The notes under the pieces were generated by a model that saw only the letters and a program-made list of their open reading frames with translations, had not been told where the DNA came from and did no database searches. A stretch of 64,000 nucleotides of DNA, from positions 186,001-250,000 of the forward strand of contig NZ_BPQE01000011.1 of the NCBI RefSeq assembly GCF_022179085.1, given 5' to 3'. The position numbers and the translations under genes were made by a program. Positions 35,927 to 44,360 of the stretch are shown here, piece after piece. The stretch is from Methylobacterium aerolatum. Lineage in GTDB: Bacteria > Pseudomonadota > Alphaproteobacteria > Rhizobiales > Beijerinckiaceae. Position 1 is the first letter of the stretch. Each line of letters opens with the position of its first letter.

Positions 35927-36769
35927 TCAGGTCCGGTTTGCCGAGCGGATGCCCTCGGCCAGTTCCCGCACCAGGGCCGTCACGGCCGGGACGGATCGAT
36001 CCGTCGCCCGCCCCTCGCCGTCGAGGGTGCGGAACAGCGTGTCCACCAGAGCGGAGCCGACCACGACGCCGTCGGCGCCCTTGGCGATGGCCGCCGCGTG
36101 GGCGCCGGTCTTCACGCCGAAGCCGACGACGATCGGCAGGTCGGTATGGCGGCGGATGCGGTCCACCGCCTCGGCCACGCGGCCGAAATCCGGGGTCGCC
36201 GTGCCGGTGATGCCGGTGATCGAGACATAGTAGACGAAGCCCGCCGTGTTCGCGAGGACGGCCGGCAGGCGCTTGTCGTCGGTGGTCGGCGTGGCGAGGC
36301 GGATGAAGGCGAGGCCCCGCTCCAGGGCGGGCAGGCAGAGCTCCGAATCCTCCTCCGGCGGCAGATCGACCACGATCAACCCGTCGACGCCCGCTTCCAC
36401 CGCGTCGGTAAGGAAGCGGTCGACGCCGTAGGTGTGGACCGGGTTGAAGTAGCCCATCAGCACGATCGGCGTGGTGTCGTTCTCCGCGCGGAAGCGGCGC
36501 ACGAGATCGAGGGTGCGCGCCACGCCCTGTCCGCCCTTCAGCGCCCGCAGGCCCGCCGCCTGGATCGCCGGCCCGTCGGCCATCGGGTCCGTAAAGGGCA
36601 TCCCGAATTCGAGGATGTCGGCGCCCGCCTTGGGCAGGGCGCGCAGCATCTCCAGCGAGGTCTCCGGATCGGGATCGCCGGCCATCACGTAGGTGACGAG
36701 GGCGGCCCGGTTCTCGGAACGCGCCTTGGCGAAGGCGTTGGCGATGCGGCTCGGGGCGGGACTGGTCAT
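35927..36769 (-). CDS. trpA: Tryptophan synthase alpha chain
   Basis: 280 residues. [38 protein letters not shown] (with the catalytic Glu and Asp) and [12 protein letters not shown] are TrpA signatures. [10 protein letters not shown] and [14 protein letters not shown] form the phosphate site. trpB is not in the window upstream; a REP-like palindrome and dgt come next. It heads the trpA-accD-folC unit. Confidence 0.96.
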   Translation of the reverse strand: MTSPAPSRIANAFAKARSENRAALVTYVMAGDPDPETSLEMLRALPKAGADILEFGMPFTDPMADGPAIQAAGLRALKGGQGVARTLDLVRRFRAENDTTPIVLMGYFNPVHTYGVDRFLTDAVEAGVDGLIVVDLPPEEDSELCLPALERGLAFIRLATPTTDDKRLPAVLANTAGFVYYVSITGITGTATPDFGRVAEAVDRIRRHTDLPIVVGFGVKTGAHAAAIAKGADGVVVGSALVDTLFRTLDGEGRATDRSVPAVTALVRELAEGIRSANRT

Positions 36770-36846
36770 GGATGGGGTTCGGTCTGGGGGCAAGCGGATC
36801 GCGCTACACCATCCCTGGGCTTACGGGAAGCTTCCCGGGTTTCTCT

Positions 36847-36944
36847 CCGTCATTGCGAGCGAAAGCGCAGCGATGCCCGGATGCGCCGGAGTCGGAGAGC
36901 GGCCCCCCGCCACTGGATCGCTGCGCTTTCGCTCGCGAGGACGG
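36847..36944. repeat. REP-like palindromic repeat, copy 3
   Basis: CCGTCATTGCGAGCGAAAGC (then GCAGCGATGCC) faces CTGGATCGCTGCGCTTTCGC (then TCGCGAGGACGG). It lies between the dgt stop and the trpA start, both minus strand. Confidence 0.82.
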
Positions 36945-36967
36945 CGGAGGCGCCTGCAATGAGGGCG

Positions 36968-38227
36968 CTAAGGCTCCGTCAGCGGCAGCCCCCGGCTCGG
37001 CGGCGAGGGCATGAGATCCGGCGTGACGGCGTAGAGCTTGCGGTGGGCGAGCACCGCGTAGGTGTCGGTCATGCCGGCGATGTAGTCCGCGACCCGGCGG
37101 GCGATCCTGGAGGCGGAGGCTTCTTCCAGGCCGACGCTCCACTCCTCCGGCATCCGCTTCGGGTCGGCGGTGAAGGCACCGAAGAGATCGGTGACGATGG
37201 CCGCCGCCTTCTCCCGCACGGCGACGACGCTCGCGTCGCGATACATCCGTTTCCAAAGGAAGCGCATCACCTCGGCGTCGGCGGCCTCGATGGCCGGCGA
37301 GAAGGCGACCACCGGTGCCCCGGCGGCGTGGATGTCGGCGACGCTGGCCGGGGCGAGCAGCGCGATCCGCCGCTCGCTCTCGCGGATCACGTCCTCCACG
37401 AAGCGGGTGATGACCCGGCGGGCCAACTCGTGGACGACGCGCGCGGATTCGAGCCCCGGATGAAGGCGCTCGATCTCGTCGAGGAGTCCGGCGAGGAAGG
37501 GCACCTCCCGCAGGTCGGCAAGGTCGAACAGACCCGCCCGCAGCCCGTCGTCGAGATCGTGGGCGGCGTAGGCGATGTCGTCGGCCAGCGCCGCCGCCTG
37601 CGCCTCCGGTCCCGCATGGGCGGCGAGGTCGAGGGGATGGACCGCGTCGTATTCCAGGATCGCGGCGGGGATGCCCCGGGCGGCATAGCGCGGCGTCGGC
37701 GCGCCCGCCGGCGTGAGGAGGGGCCCGTTGTGCTTCACCAAGCCTTCCAGCGTCTCCCAGGTCAGGTTCAGCCCGTCGAAGGTGGCGTAGCGGCGCTCCA
37801 GACGGGTGACGATGCGCAGGGTCTGGGCGTTGTGGTCGAACCCGCCATGGGGCGCCATGCAGGCGTCCAGGGCATCCTCGCCGGTATGGCCGAAGCAGGT
37901 GTGGCCGAGGTCGTGGGACAGGGCCAGCGCCTCCGCGAGGTCCTCGTCCAGCCCCAGCGCTCGCGCCAGCGCCCGGGCGATCTGCGAGACTTCGAGGGAG
38001 TGGGTCAGGCGCGTGCGGTAGTGGTCGCCCTCGTGGTGCACGAAGACCTGGGTCTTGTGCTTGAGGCGCCGGAAGGCGGTGGAATGGATGATCCGGTCGC
38101 GGTCGCGCTGGAAGTCGCTCCGGGTGGGCGAGCCCGGCTCGGGGATGAGGCGACCCCGGGTGGCGGCGGGATCCGTCGCGTAAGGCGCCCGCCAGCGCTC
38201 GCCGTTGCTCCGTCTGCCTTCGCTCAC
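36968..38227 (-). CDS. dgt: dGTPase-like HD-domain triphosphohydrolase
   Basis: 419 residues from a GTG with GGAGAGGAG ahead. The N-terminal [20 protein letters not shown] then KHKTQVF is the Dgt family entry motif. HD residues are in [18 protein letters not shown] and [19 protein letters not shown], with [18 protein letters not shown] giving the final Asp ligand. It hydrolyses dNTPs to nucleosides plus triphosphate. It is divergent from erpA, a neighbour pair I know from other alphaproteobacteria. The frame extends to 38515, but homology begins at 38227. Confidence 0.92.
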   Translation of the reverse strand: MSEGRRSNGERWRAPYATDPAATRGRLIPEPGSPTRSDFQRDRDRIIHSTAFRRLKHKTQVFVHHEGDHYRTRLTHSLEVSQIARALARALGLDEDLAEALALSHDLGHTCFGHTGEDALDACMAPHGGFDHNAQTLRIVTRLERRYATFDGLNLTWETLEGLVKHNGPLLTPAGAPTPRYAARGIPAAILEYDAVHPLDLAAHAGPEAQAAALADDIAYAAHDLDDGLRAGLFDLADLREVPFLAGLLDEIERLHPGLESARVVHELARRVITRFVEDVIRESERRIALLAPASVADIHAAGAPVVAFSPAIEAADAEVMRFLWKRMYRDASVVAVREKAAAIVTDLFGAFTADPKRMPEEWSVGLEEASASRIARRVADYIAGMTDTYAVLAHRKLYAVTPDLMPSPPSRGLPLTEP

Positions 38228-38429
38228 GCTCGCTCCTCTCCAGCGCAGTCCGACGACCGGGATACCGGTTGCCGCGAGACTGCGCGGTGCGACGATGATC
38301 CGTCGCCGCTCCGGACGGGCGCATTGCAGCGCGACCGCGGCGCCCATATCTTGGAGCGGCGAGGGCCCGGCGCAATCGCTCCGTTCGCCCGCCGCGGTTG
38401 TTCCTGTGGCCGAGACCGAAACCGAAGCC

Positions 38430-38756
38430 ATGTCCGATATCACCCTGACCCCCCGCGCCGCCAAGCGCATCAACGAGATCATGGGGGACGAGCCCCCCGG
38501 CTCCCTCCTGCGCATCAGCGTGAACGGCGGCGGCTGTTCGGGCTTCTCCTACTCGTTCGACATCGCCCGCGACCGCGAGGCGCAGGACATCGCCATCGAG
38601 CGGGACGGGGCGACGGTGGTGGTCGATCCGGTCTCGGTCCAATACATGGCGGGCTCGACCATCGACTTCGTGAACGACCTGATCGGTCAGTCCTTCAAGA
38701 TCGAGAACCCGCTCGCCACCGCCTCCTGCGGCTGCGGCACGTCCTTCTCCCTGTAG
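38430..38756 (+). CDS. erpA: A-type iron-sulfur cluster insertion protein
   Basis: 108 residues. [15 protein letters not shown] is the start of the A-type carrier fold. The three cysteine ligands are in [12 protein letters not shown] and [12 protein letters not shown]. It carries Fe-S clusters to target apoproteins. ErpA and IscA/SufA cannot be separated with certainty by eye; the dgt neighbour favours ErpA. The space to dgt (38228-38429) holds both promoters. Confidence 0.9.
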   Translation: MSDITLTPRAAKRINEIMGDEPPGSLLRISVNGGGCSGFSYSFDIARDREAQDIAIERDGATVVVDPVSVQYMAGSTIDFVNDLIGQSFKIENPLATASCGCGTSFSL

Positions 38757-38893
38757 GACGCGAGGCGACGCGAGCGTTGCACGGGGGCGACATCCCTCGT
38801 CCGCCACGCTCGCGCCACCATCCCGGGATTGTCTGGGAGCGCCGGACACGGCAACCCAAAGCGGTATTCTCGCCTTTCAACCCGGAATAGTTG

Positions 38894-40843
38894 ATGATCT
38901 TCCCGGCGGCTCGTCGTCCTCGGACGGTTCTCGCAGCCAGAACCCTCGCCGTGGCCTCCACCTTGGGCCTCGCCCTGGCGACGGGGCCGGTCGTCACCGT
39001 TCCGGTCATAGCGCAAGAGGGCGCCGCCGCCGTTCAGGACGTCACGCTCACGGACGTGACCTTCCCCCTCGGCGGGACCACCGTGCGGATCCCGAAACTC
39101 GTGGCGAGCGGCACGCGCCTCTCGCGGGACGATCTGGCGGCGATCTTCCGCGCCGGATCGCCGGAGCCCTGGGCGGCCCGCCTCGCGCGGCTGGATGCGT
39201 CGAGCCTCACCGCCCCGGTCCTCGTCGCGGATTACGCAGGCCCGAAGGAGACCCGCCAGACCACCACCTATCGGGAGGTGATGGCGCGCAACGTCCGGGC
39301 GGGGAAGATCGGCGAACTGGTCGCCGCCGGAGCCACCCTCACCATCGGGAGTCCCGATCCCGCCTCCAAGGGCGGCGGCACCTACGGCGCGCTCCGCATC
39401 ACCGACGTGGATCTCACCGCGCTCGCCCGCCTCGCGGCCGAGGCGGGCGACGGCAAGGGGCCGGTCCTGCCGATCTACGGGTCGCTCCAGGTTTCCGACA
39501 TCGCCTTCACCTACGAGCGCGGCACGACGGTGAAGATCGCCCGGTTCGATGGGCGGGACATCGGTGCCCGGCAGGTGCCCGGCGGCTGGAATGGCGCACT
39601 GGACAACATCGCGGCACCGGGTGCCGACCCCGCGGCCGATCCGGCCGTCAAGCGCGGCGCGCTGTCGGCCGGCGCCGACCTTCTGGCGGCCACGGCCATC
39701 GGGGGCTTCGATCTGCGCAGCCTCAGCGTCAGCGATTCGTCGCGCGGCACGCCGGTCCTCACCGAGATCGGGCGAATCGGTTTCGCCTCGGGCGGGCCGG
39801 AGGCCGGTCTCACCCTCGACGACCTCACCGTTTCGGGCGGCGCCACCCGGACCCATCTCGGCAAGGTCCGCCTTGCGGGCACCGCCATGGCGCCCTTCAT
39901 CGCCGCCCTGCGCCGGATCGCGGCCGATCCCGACGGCACCCCCTCGGTGTCGGAGATGCGCGACCTCGCCGCCGGGCTCGGCACGCTGACCCTGACGGAT
40001 CTCGTCACCGACCTGCCCGACGACCCGCCGCCCGCCAAGCGCGGCGCCCTCGAAACGCCCAGCCAGAAGCAGGCGGACGCCGCCGCGCGGCCCCTCGTGA
40101 AATCGCGCGTCGTGGAGACGCGCCCGGACGTGAAGGCGGGCGATCCCCTCGCGGTGGTGCCGCCGCCGACCAACCGGATCACCCTGCGCGAAGCCTCCCT
40201 CGGGCCCGTTCCGGCGGGCGCGGGCGCGCCGGGCTCGACGCGCCTGTCGCTGACCGGCCTGTCGCTGCCGGCGAGCCTCGTCGCCGGGCAGCCGCTGATC
40301 GGCGCCTTGCCCGCCTACGGCTACGGCGACCTCGACCTCGACGTCGCCGCCGACGCGGCCTGGGACGAGAGCGCCCGCACCGTGACCCTGAACGAGGTCA
40401 GCGTGTCCGGCCGGGACATCGGCCGGGTGAAGGTCACGGGCCAGTTCGGCGGGATCGGGCCGGAGCTGTTCTCCGGCAGCGTCCCGGCCCAGACCATGCT
40501 CATGTTCTCCGGCTCGGCGCGGGCCCTCGATGTCACCGTCGAGAACAGCGGCCTGTTCGAGCGGTTCCTGGCGGCGCAGGCCAAGGACCTGAGCCTCAAA
40601 CCCGACGAGCTGCGCAAGGAATACGTCACGGCGAGCGTCCTCGGCGTGCCCGTCATCCTCGGCAACGGCCCGGCGGCGAAGGAGATCGGCGCGGCGATGG
40701 GCCAGTTCGTGGTGAACCCCGGCAAGCTGACCCTGCGGGCCAAGGCCAAGGAGCCGACCGGCCTCGGCTTCATCGACATCGGCACCGCCCGCTCGCCCGG
40801 CGCCGTGCTGGACCGGCTCGACGTGGAGGCGCGGGCCAACTGA
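38894..40843 (+). CDS. Large exported protein of unknown function
   Basis: 649 residues. A twin-basic N-region and hydrophobic stretch (RTLAVASTLGLALATGPVV) look like a signal peptide, with possible cleavage after VIAQ. The rest has many short beta-type repeats of the pattern LTLTDLVTDLP, LTGLSLPASL and LNEVSVSGRDIGRVKVTGQF, with GDLDLDVAADAAW. This periodic layout recalls AsmA-like or other beta-helical periplasmic proteins, but I do not recognise a family. No membrane segment at the C-terminus. The ATG at 38894 follows a TTG by one codon. No operon partner. Confidence 0.72.
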   Translation: MIFPAARRPRTVLAARTLAVASTLGLALATGPVVTVPVIAQEGAAAVQDVTLTDVTFPLGGTTVRIPKLVASGTRLSRDDLAAIFRAGSPEPWAARLARLDASSLTAPVLVADYAGPKETRQTTTYREVMARNVRAGKIGELVAAGATLTIGSPDPASKGGGTYGALRITDVDLTALARLAAEAGDGKGPVLPIYGSLQVSDIAFTYERGTTVKIARFDGRDIGARQVPGGWNGALDNIAAPGADPAADPAVKRGALSAGADLLAATAIGGFDLRSLSVSDSSRGTPVLTEIGRIGFASGGPEAGLTLDDLTVSGGATRTHLGKVRLAGTAMAPFIAALRRIAADPDGTPSVSEMRDLAAGLGTLTLTDLVTDLPDDPPPAKRGALETPSQKQADAAARPLVKSRVVETRPDVKAGDPLAVVPPPTNRITLREASLGPVPAGAGAPGSTRLSLTGLSLPASLVAGQPLIGALPAYGYGDLDLDVAADAAWDESARTVTLNEVSVSGRDIGRVKVTGQFGGIGPELFSGSVPAQTMLMFSGSARALDVTVENSGLFERFLAAQAKDLSLKPDELRKEYVTASVLGVPVILGNGPAAKEIGAAMGQFVVNPGKLTLRAKAKEPTGLGFIDIGTARSPGAVLDRLDVEARAN

Positions 40844-40859
40844 GATCCGCGCGGCGTTC

Positions 40860-41636
40860 CTATTCGGCGATGACCTCGGGGTAGCGCGCGGCGAGGTCGG
40901 CGCGGGTGGCGTCGGCCCAGGCGCGGTCGCGGGCGCGGCGGGGCCGGTCGAGGGCGATGTCGGCGACGAGGCTCGCCGGGCGCCGCGAGACGAGGAGCAG
41001 CCGGTCCGCCACCGCGATGGCCTCGGCGACGTTGTGCGTCACCATCAGGACGCTCATCCGGGACAGATCCACCGTATCGACGACGAGGCCGCGCAGCTCC
41101 GCCGCCGCCGTGTCGTCGAGGGAAACGAAGGGCTCGTCCAGCACGAGGACGCGCGGTCCGGCGGCCAGCGCCCGGGCGAGGGATACCCGGCGCTGCATCC
41201 CCAGGGACAGGGCGTTGGGGAAGCGCCGCCGCCACGGCGTTAGCCCGAGGCGTTCGAACAGGGCGTCGAGGTCGCGCCCCCGGTCGCGCCGGGGGAGGCC
41301 GAGGCGCACGTTGTGCTCCACGCTCCGCCAGGGCAGCAGGCGCGGTTCCTGGAACACGATGCCGGCCTCCCCGGCCCCGGAGACCTCGCCGGTGAAGTCC
41401 TGATCGAGGCCGAGCAGGATGCGCAGGGTCGTGCTCTTGCCGGCGCCCGAGGGGCCGATCAGGCAGGCGATCTCGCCCTCCGCGACCGTGAAGGACAGGC
41501 CGCGCACCGCCTCGACGGGCTCCGCGCCCTTCGGCCGGTAGGTCTTGCCGGCGATGGCGACCCGCAGGACCGTCGCCCGGCCGGCGGCGGGTGGCTCAGC
41601 GCCAGCGGCGGGGGGCTCAGCGCCAACGGCGGACAT
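40860..41636 (-). CDS. NitT/TauT-family ABC transporter ATP-binding protein
   Basis: 258 residues. Walker A GPSGAGKSTTL, Q-loop VFQEPRLLPW, signature LSLGMQRRVSLARALA and Walker B VLVLDEPFVSLDD are visible, with the switch His in MVTHNVAEA. This is the nitrate/sulfonate/taurine class. The N-terminus contains a duplicated GAEPPAA. Its start overlaps the permease gene by 20 bases. It supplies energy to the importer encoded by the next two genes. Confidence 0.9.
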   Translation of the reverse strand: MSAVGAEPPAAGAEPPAAGRATVLRVAIAGKTYRPKGAEPVEAVRGLSFTVAEGEIACLIGPSGAGKSTTLRILLGLDQDFTGEVSGAGEAGIVFQEPRLLPWRSVEHNVRLGLPRRDRGRDLDALFERLGLTPWRRRFPNALSLGMQRRVSLARALAAGPRVLVLDEPFVSLDDTAAAELRGLVVDTVDLSRMSVLMVTHNVAEAIAVADRLLLVSRRPASLVADIALDRPRRARDRAWADATRADLAARYPEVIAE

Positions 41637-42360
41637 GGGCCTCCAACCGTTGGAACAGGAGCACGTCGATGCCGATCATCACCGTCATGAAGACGAGGCT
41701 GTAGCCGATGATGGCTGCCACGTCGGTGCTCTGGATGAAGTAGAAATTGATGGCGAAGCCGACGCCGTCCGGCCGCCCGAGCAACTCCACCACCAGCACG
41801 ATCTTCCAGGCGAGCGACAGCCCCGAGCGCGCGGCGGCCACGACGTAGGGCTGAAGCTGCGGCACGAGGATGTCCCGCACCCAGGTCCAGCGGTCGAGGC
41901 GATAGGCGCGGGCCATCTCCTCCAGGCCGGGATCGAGGTTGCGGGCGCCCTCGCGGACGATCACGGCGACGTTCGGCAGCTTGTTCAGCACCACGGCGAG
42001 GATCGCCGCCGCGTCGGTGAGCCCGACCCAGACATAGGCCAGCACGGTGATGACCAGGGCGGGCGTGTTGAGGAGGACGAGCAGGGGCGTGTCGAGGGCG
42101 AGATCGACCTTGCGGGACCGGCCGAGCGCCACGCCGAGGACGACGCCGAGGCCCATCGCGATGACGAAGGCGATGGCGACCCGCAGGAGCGTAATGCCGA
42201 CGTTGTACTGCAGGTCGCCCCGCTTCGCCTCGGCCACGATGAAGCCCAGCACGGCCATGGGGGCGGGCAGGAGGCGAGATTGCGCCTCCCACGCGGCGGC
42301 CTGCCACGCGGCGACGAGGATCGCGATGGAAACGAGGCGGGTCAGCACGCGGGCCAGCAC
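41617..42360 (-). CDS. NitT/TauT-family ABC transporter permease
   Basis: 247 residues with about six membrane segments. The EAA-type loop is EEMARAYRLDRWTWVRDILV, typical of the SsuC/TauC/NrtB class. The GTG at 42360 is the only usable start, because the substrate-binding protein's stop (42382) lies in the same frame seven codons upstream. The overlap with the ATPase gene indicates coupling. Confidence 0.88.
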   Translation of the reverse strand: MLARVLTRLVSIAILVAAWQAAAWEAQSRLLPAPMAVLGFIVAEAKRGDLQYNVGITLLRVAIAFVIAMGLGVVLGVALGRSRKVDLALDTPLLVLLNTPALVITVLAYVWVGLTDAAAILAVVLNKLPNVAVIVREGARNLDPGLEEMARAYRLDRWTWVRDILVPQLQPYVVAAARSGLSLAWKIVLVVELLGRPDGVGFAINFYFIQSTDVAAIIGYSLVFMTVMIGIDVLLFQRLEAHVRRWR

Positions 42361-42381
42361 GCCGCCGCCGGTGCGGGGGTC

Positions 42382-43368
42382 TCACCCATCGCGGGAGCCG
42401 TCGTAATAGAGGTCGGGCGGCAGGCCGCTCCCCGTGCCGACGAGCCGCTCGCCCCCGAGCTTCGCCAGCACGGCGTAGAGCTTGCCCGCGTCGGCGCGCT
42501 CCACCGCCAGGGACCGCTGCGGAGTTCCCGCCAGGAACTCCCGCTTCAGCGCCTCGAAGGTCGCGTCGTCGGGGGCGTCCATCAGCGGGCGGACGATGGT
42601 CCACGTGGTGGGGTCGCTCGCCAGCATGTCCTTGGCGGCGCGCGAGGCGCGGTAGAACCCGCCGACCGCAGCGGGCTTTTCCGCCACCGTGGCGGCGTGG
42701 AACAGGTAGCCGATGAGGGAGACGTCGCCGCTCGTGCCCAGCGCCCGCATGATGTCCTCGGCGCGGACCAGGCGACGGAAGCCCTTGGGCTCAAGGCGGG
42801 CGCAGTAGGTCCAGTAGGTGAGGGCGGCGTCGAGGGCGCCCTGTTCCAGCTTGAGGGTGATGAGGGGCGGCGCGCCGTAGGCGATCTCGGCCTCGCGCTC
42901 CAGATCGATGCCGGCGGCGTCCTTGGCCTGGGCCTTGAGGAGCAGCCAGTTCTTGTCGAGGGGGCCGCCGGAGACGCCGAGCTTCTTGCCCGCCAAGTCC
43001 TTCAGGGTCTTGATCGGGCTGTCGGCGGGCACCATCACCGCGCCCTCGGAGGTCGAGTAGGGAATGAAGCGCAGGGCCTGGCCCTCGTTGCCGAGGCGGG
43101 AGGCCCAGAGCAGGTCGCCGATGATGGTGTCGACCTGGCCGCCGACGAAGCTGATCCGGGCCGCGTCGTTGCCGGCGAGCTTCGTCGCCTGCAGGGTGAA
43201 GCCGTTGGCCGTGTCGAGGCCGCGCGCCTTGATGACCGCCGCCTCCCAGGTGGAGGTGCCGAAGGGCAGGGAGCCGAGCTTGATCGTCGGGAGGTCGGCC
43301 GCTCGGGCAGAGCGGGTCGCGAGGCCGCCGAGCAGGCCGGCGGCGAGCATCGCGCGCCGTGACAGCAT
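42382..43368 (-). CDS. NitT/TauT-family ABC transporter substrate-binding protein
   Basis: 328 residues. The leader [20 protein letters not shown] then ARA resembles a Tat signal. The mature part (LPTIKLGSLPFGTSTWEAAV) is of the SsuA/NMT1 type: VDTIIGDLLWASRLGNEG, then DSPIKTLKDLAGKKLGVSGG. The ligand is unknown; nitrate, sulfonates, taurine or a thiamine precursor are typical. GAGGGAAGG precedes the ATG at 43368. First gene of the three-gene importer. Confidence 0.87.
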   Translation of the reverse strand: MLSRRAMLAAGLLGGLATRSARAADLPTIKLGSLPFGTSTWEAAVIKARGLDTANGFTLQATKLAGNDAARISFVGGQVDTIIGDLLWASRLGNEGQALRFIPYSTSEGAVMVPADSPIKTLKDLAGKKLGVSGGPLDKNWLLLKAQAKDAAGIDLEREAEIAYGAPPLITLKLEQGALDAALTYWTYCARLEPKGFRRLVRAEDIMRALGTSGDVSLIGYLFHAATVAEKPAAVGGFYRASRAAKDMLASDPTTWTIVRPLMDAPDDATFEALKREFLAGTPQRSLAVERADAGKLYAVLAKLGGERLVGTGSGLPPDLYYDGSRDG

Positions 43369-43672
43369 GAGCCTTCCCTCCGCCGGTGGTCCGGCCGCTT
43401 GATCGTTCCGCCCTGTCCGCTTCGCCCCGCCGTCGCGCGGGGTGGAACGCCGAGCCTTGAGCGCCGCCGTGCACGAGCGCCATTGCCAAAAGGTCATAGG
43501 GCGCGGCACGGGACCCGTCCACGGCCCATCGTGTGCCTCCGCACCAATCACGGTGCGCATGGCCGGCCAAACCGGAAAATCGCCCGATGCCTCGCTCTGG
43601 AGGCACTGCCGCCTTGTCCCGCGCCGGGGCCGCCCCACAACGGCGAACATCGTTCAACGAGGAGGGACTTCC

Positions 43673-44050
43673 ATGACCGAGCGGCGGGAAACGGCGATGG
43701 ACGAGGCGGCGATCGAGGCGCGGCTCAAGGCCGAGTTGCCGGCATGGCGGCTGGAGGACGGGTGGATCCGCCGCACCTACAAGACGGCGGGCTGGAAGGG
43801 CACGCTGATGGTGATCAACACCGTCGGCCATCTCGCCGAGGCCGCGTGGCACCACCCCGACATCACGGCCTCCTATGCCTGGGTCGAGGTGCGGTTGATG
43901 AATCACGCCGCCAAGGGCATCACCGACAAGGATTTCGCCCTGGCGAAGAAGATCGAGGAGGTCGTGTCCTGGCAGCCGGGCCAGGAGGGGCAGGGCCTTG
44001 AGGGCACCCCCACCGATCCGCGCTTCGCCTACATCAAGTACGACAAGTGA
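43673..44050 (+). CDS. Pterin-4a-carbinolamine dehydratase
   Basis: 125 residues. The family core has WHHPDI with two histidines, WVEVRLMNHAAKGITDKDFA and LAKKIEEVV. It dehydrates 4a-hydroxytetrahydrobiopterin and recycles pterin cofactors. No aromatic amino acid hydroxylase gene lies nearby. It has an ideal AGGAGGGA site ahead of the ATG at 43673. The C-terminal TPTDPRFAYIKYDK is standard in the longer bacterial forms. It is divergent from the ABC importer. Confidence 0.9.
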   Translation: MTERRETAMDEAAIEARLKAELPAWRLEDGWIRRTYKTAGWKGTLMVINTVGHLAEAAWHHPDITASYAWVEVRLMNHAAKGITDKDFALAKKIEEVVSWQPGQEGQGLEGTPTDPRFAYIKYDK

Positions 44051-44360
44051 GGATGAGGGAAGGTTTGCCGGTCCTCACCGGCATTCCTTCCCGGTCCCTG
44101 CGAAGGCAGCGAGACGATCCCCGGCGGGGGCGCGGTCTCAGTGCCCGACCGAAAAGGTCGTCGCCCCCTCCGTCCTTGCGAGCGAAGCGATCCGGGGCAC
44201 CGGGCCGTTTCCGAACGTGGCGCATCCCTGGATCGCTTCGCTCCGCTCGCAAGGACGGGGAGGGCTCCATGGGTCGCCGGAACCTGAGCAGCCAGATCCT
44301 TGGGGGCGTCGCGCGTCCCGGACTTGCTTCGGTTCTGGCCCACGATGACGGGTTGCGGCT
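44051..44360. other. Repeat-bearing spacer between pterin dehydratase and mutL
   Basis: 310 bases between convergent genes. It includes the shared GACCGAAAAGGTCGTCGCCC (44147-44166) and a REP-like palindrome (44170-44258). I see nothing else. Confidence 0.6.
44170..44258. repeat. REP-like palindromic repeat, copy 4
   Basis: CCGTCCTTGCGAGCGAAGCG (then ATCCGGGG) faces CCCTGGATCGCTTCGCTCCG (then CTCGCAAGGACGG). It is directly preceded by a 21-base motif also present in the pyrH-frr spacer. Confidence 0.85.

Noticed and set aside
36098-38890. A 930-codon open frame on the plus strand across trpA, dgt and erpA
   Set aside because: It runs antisense to trpA and dgt and out of frame through erpA, and resembles no protein family. 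The three genes it covers have clear motifs.
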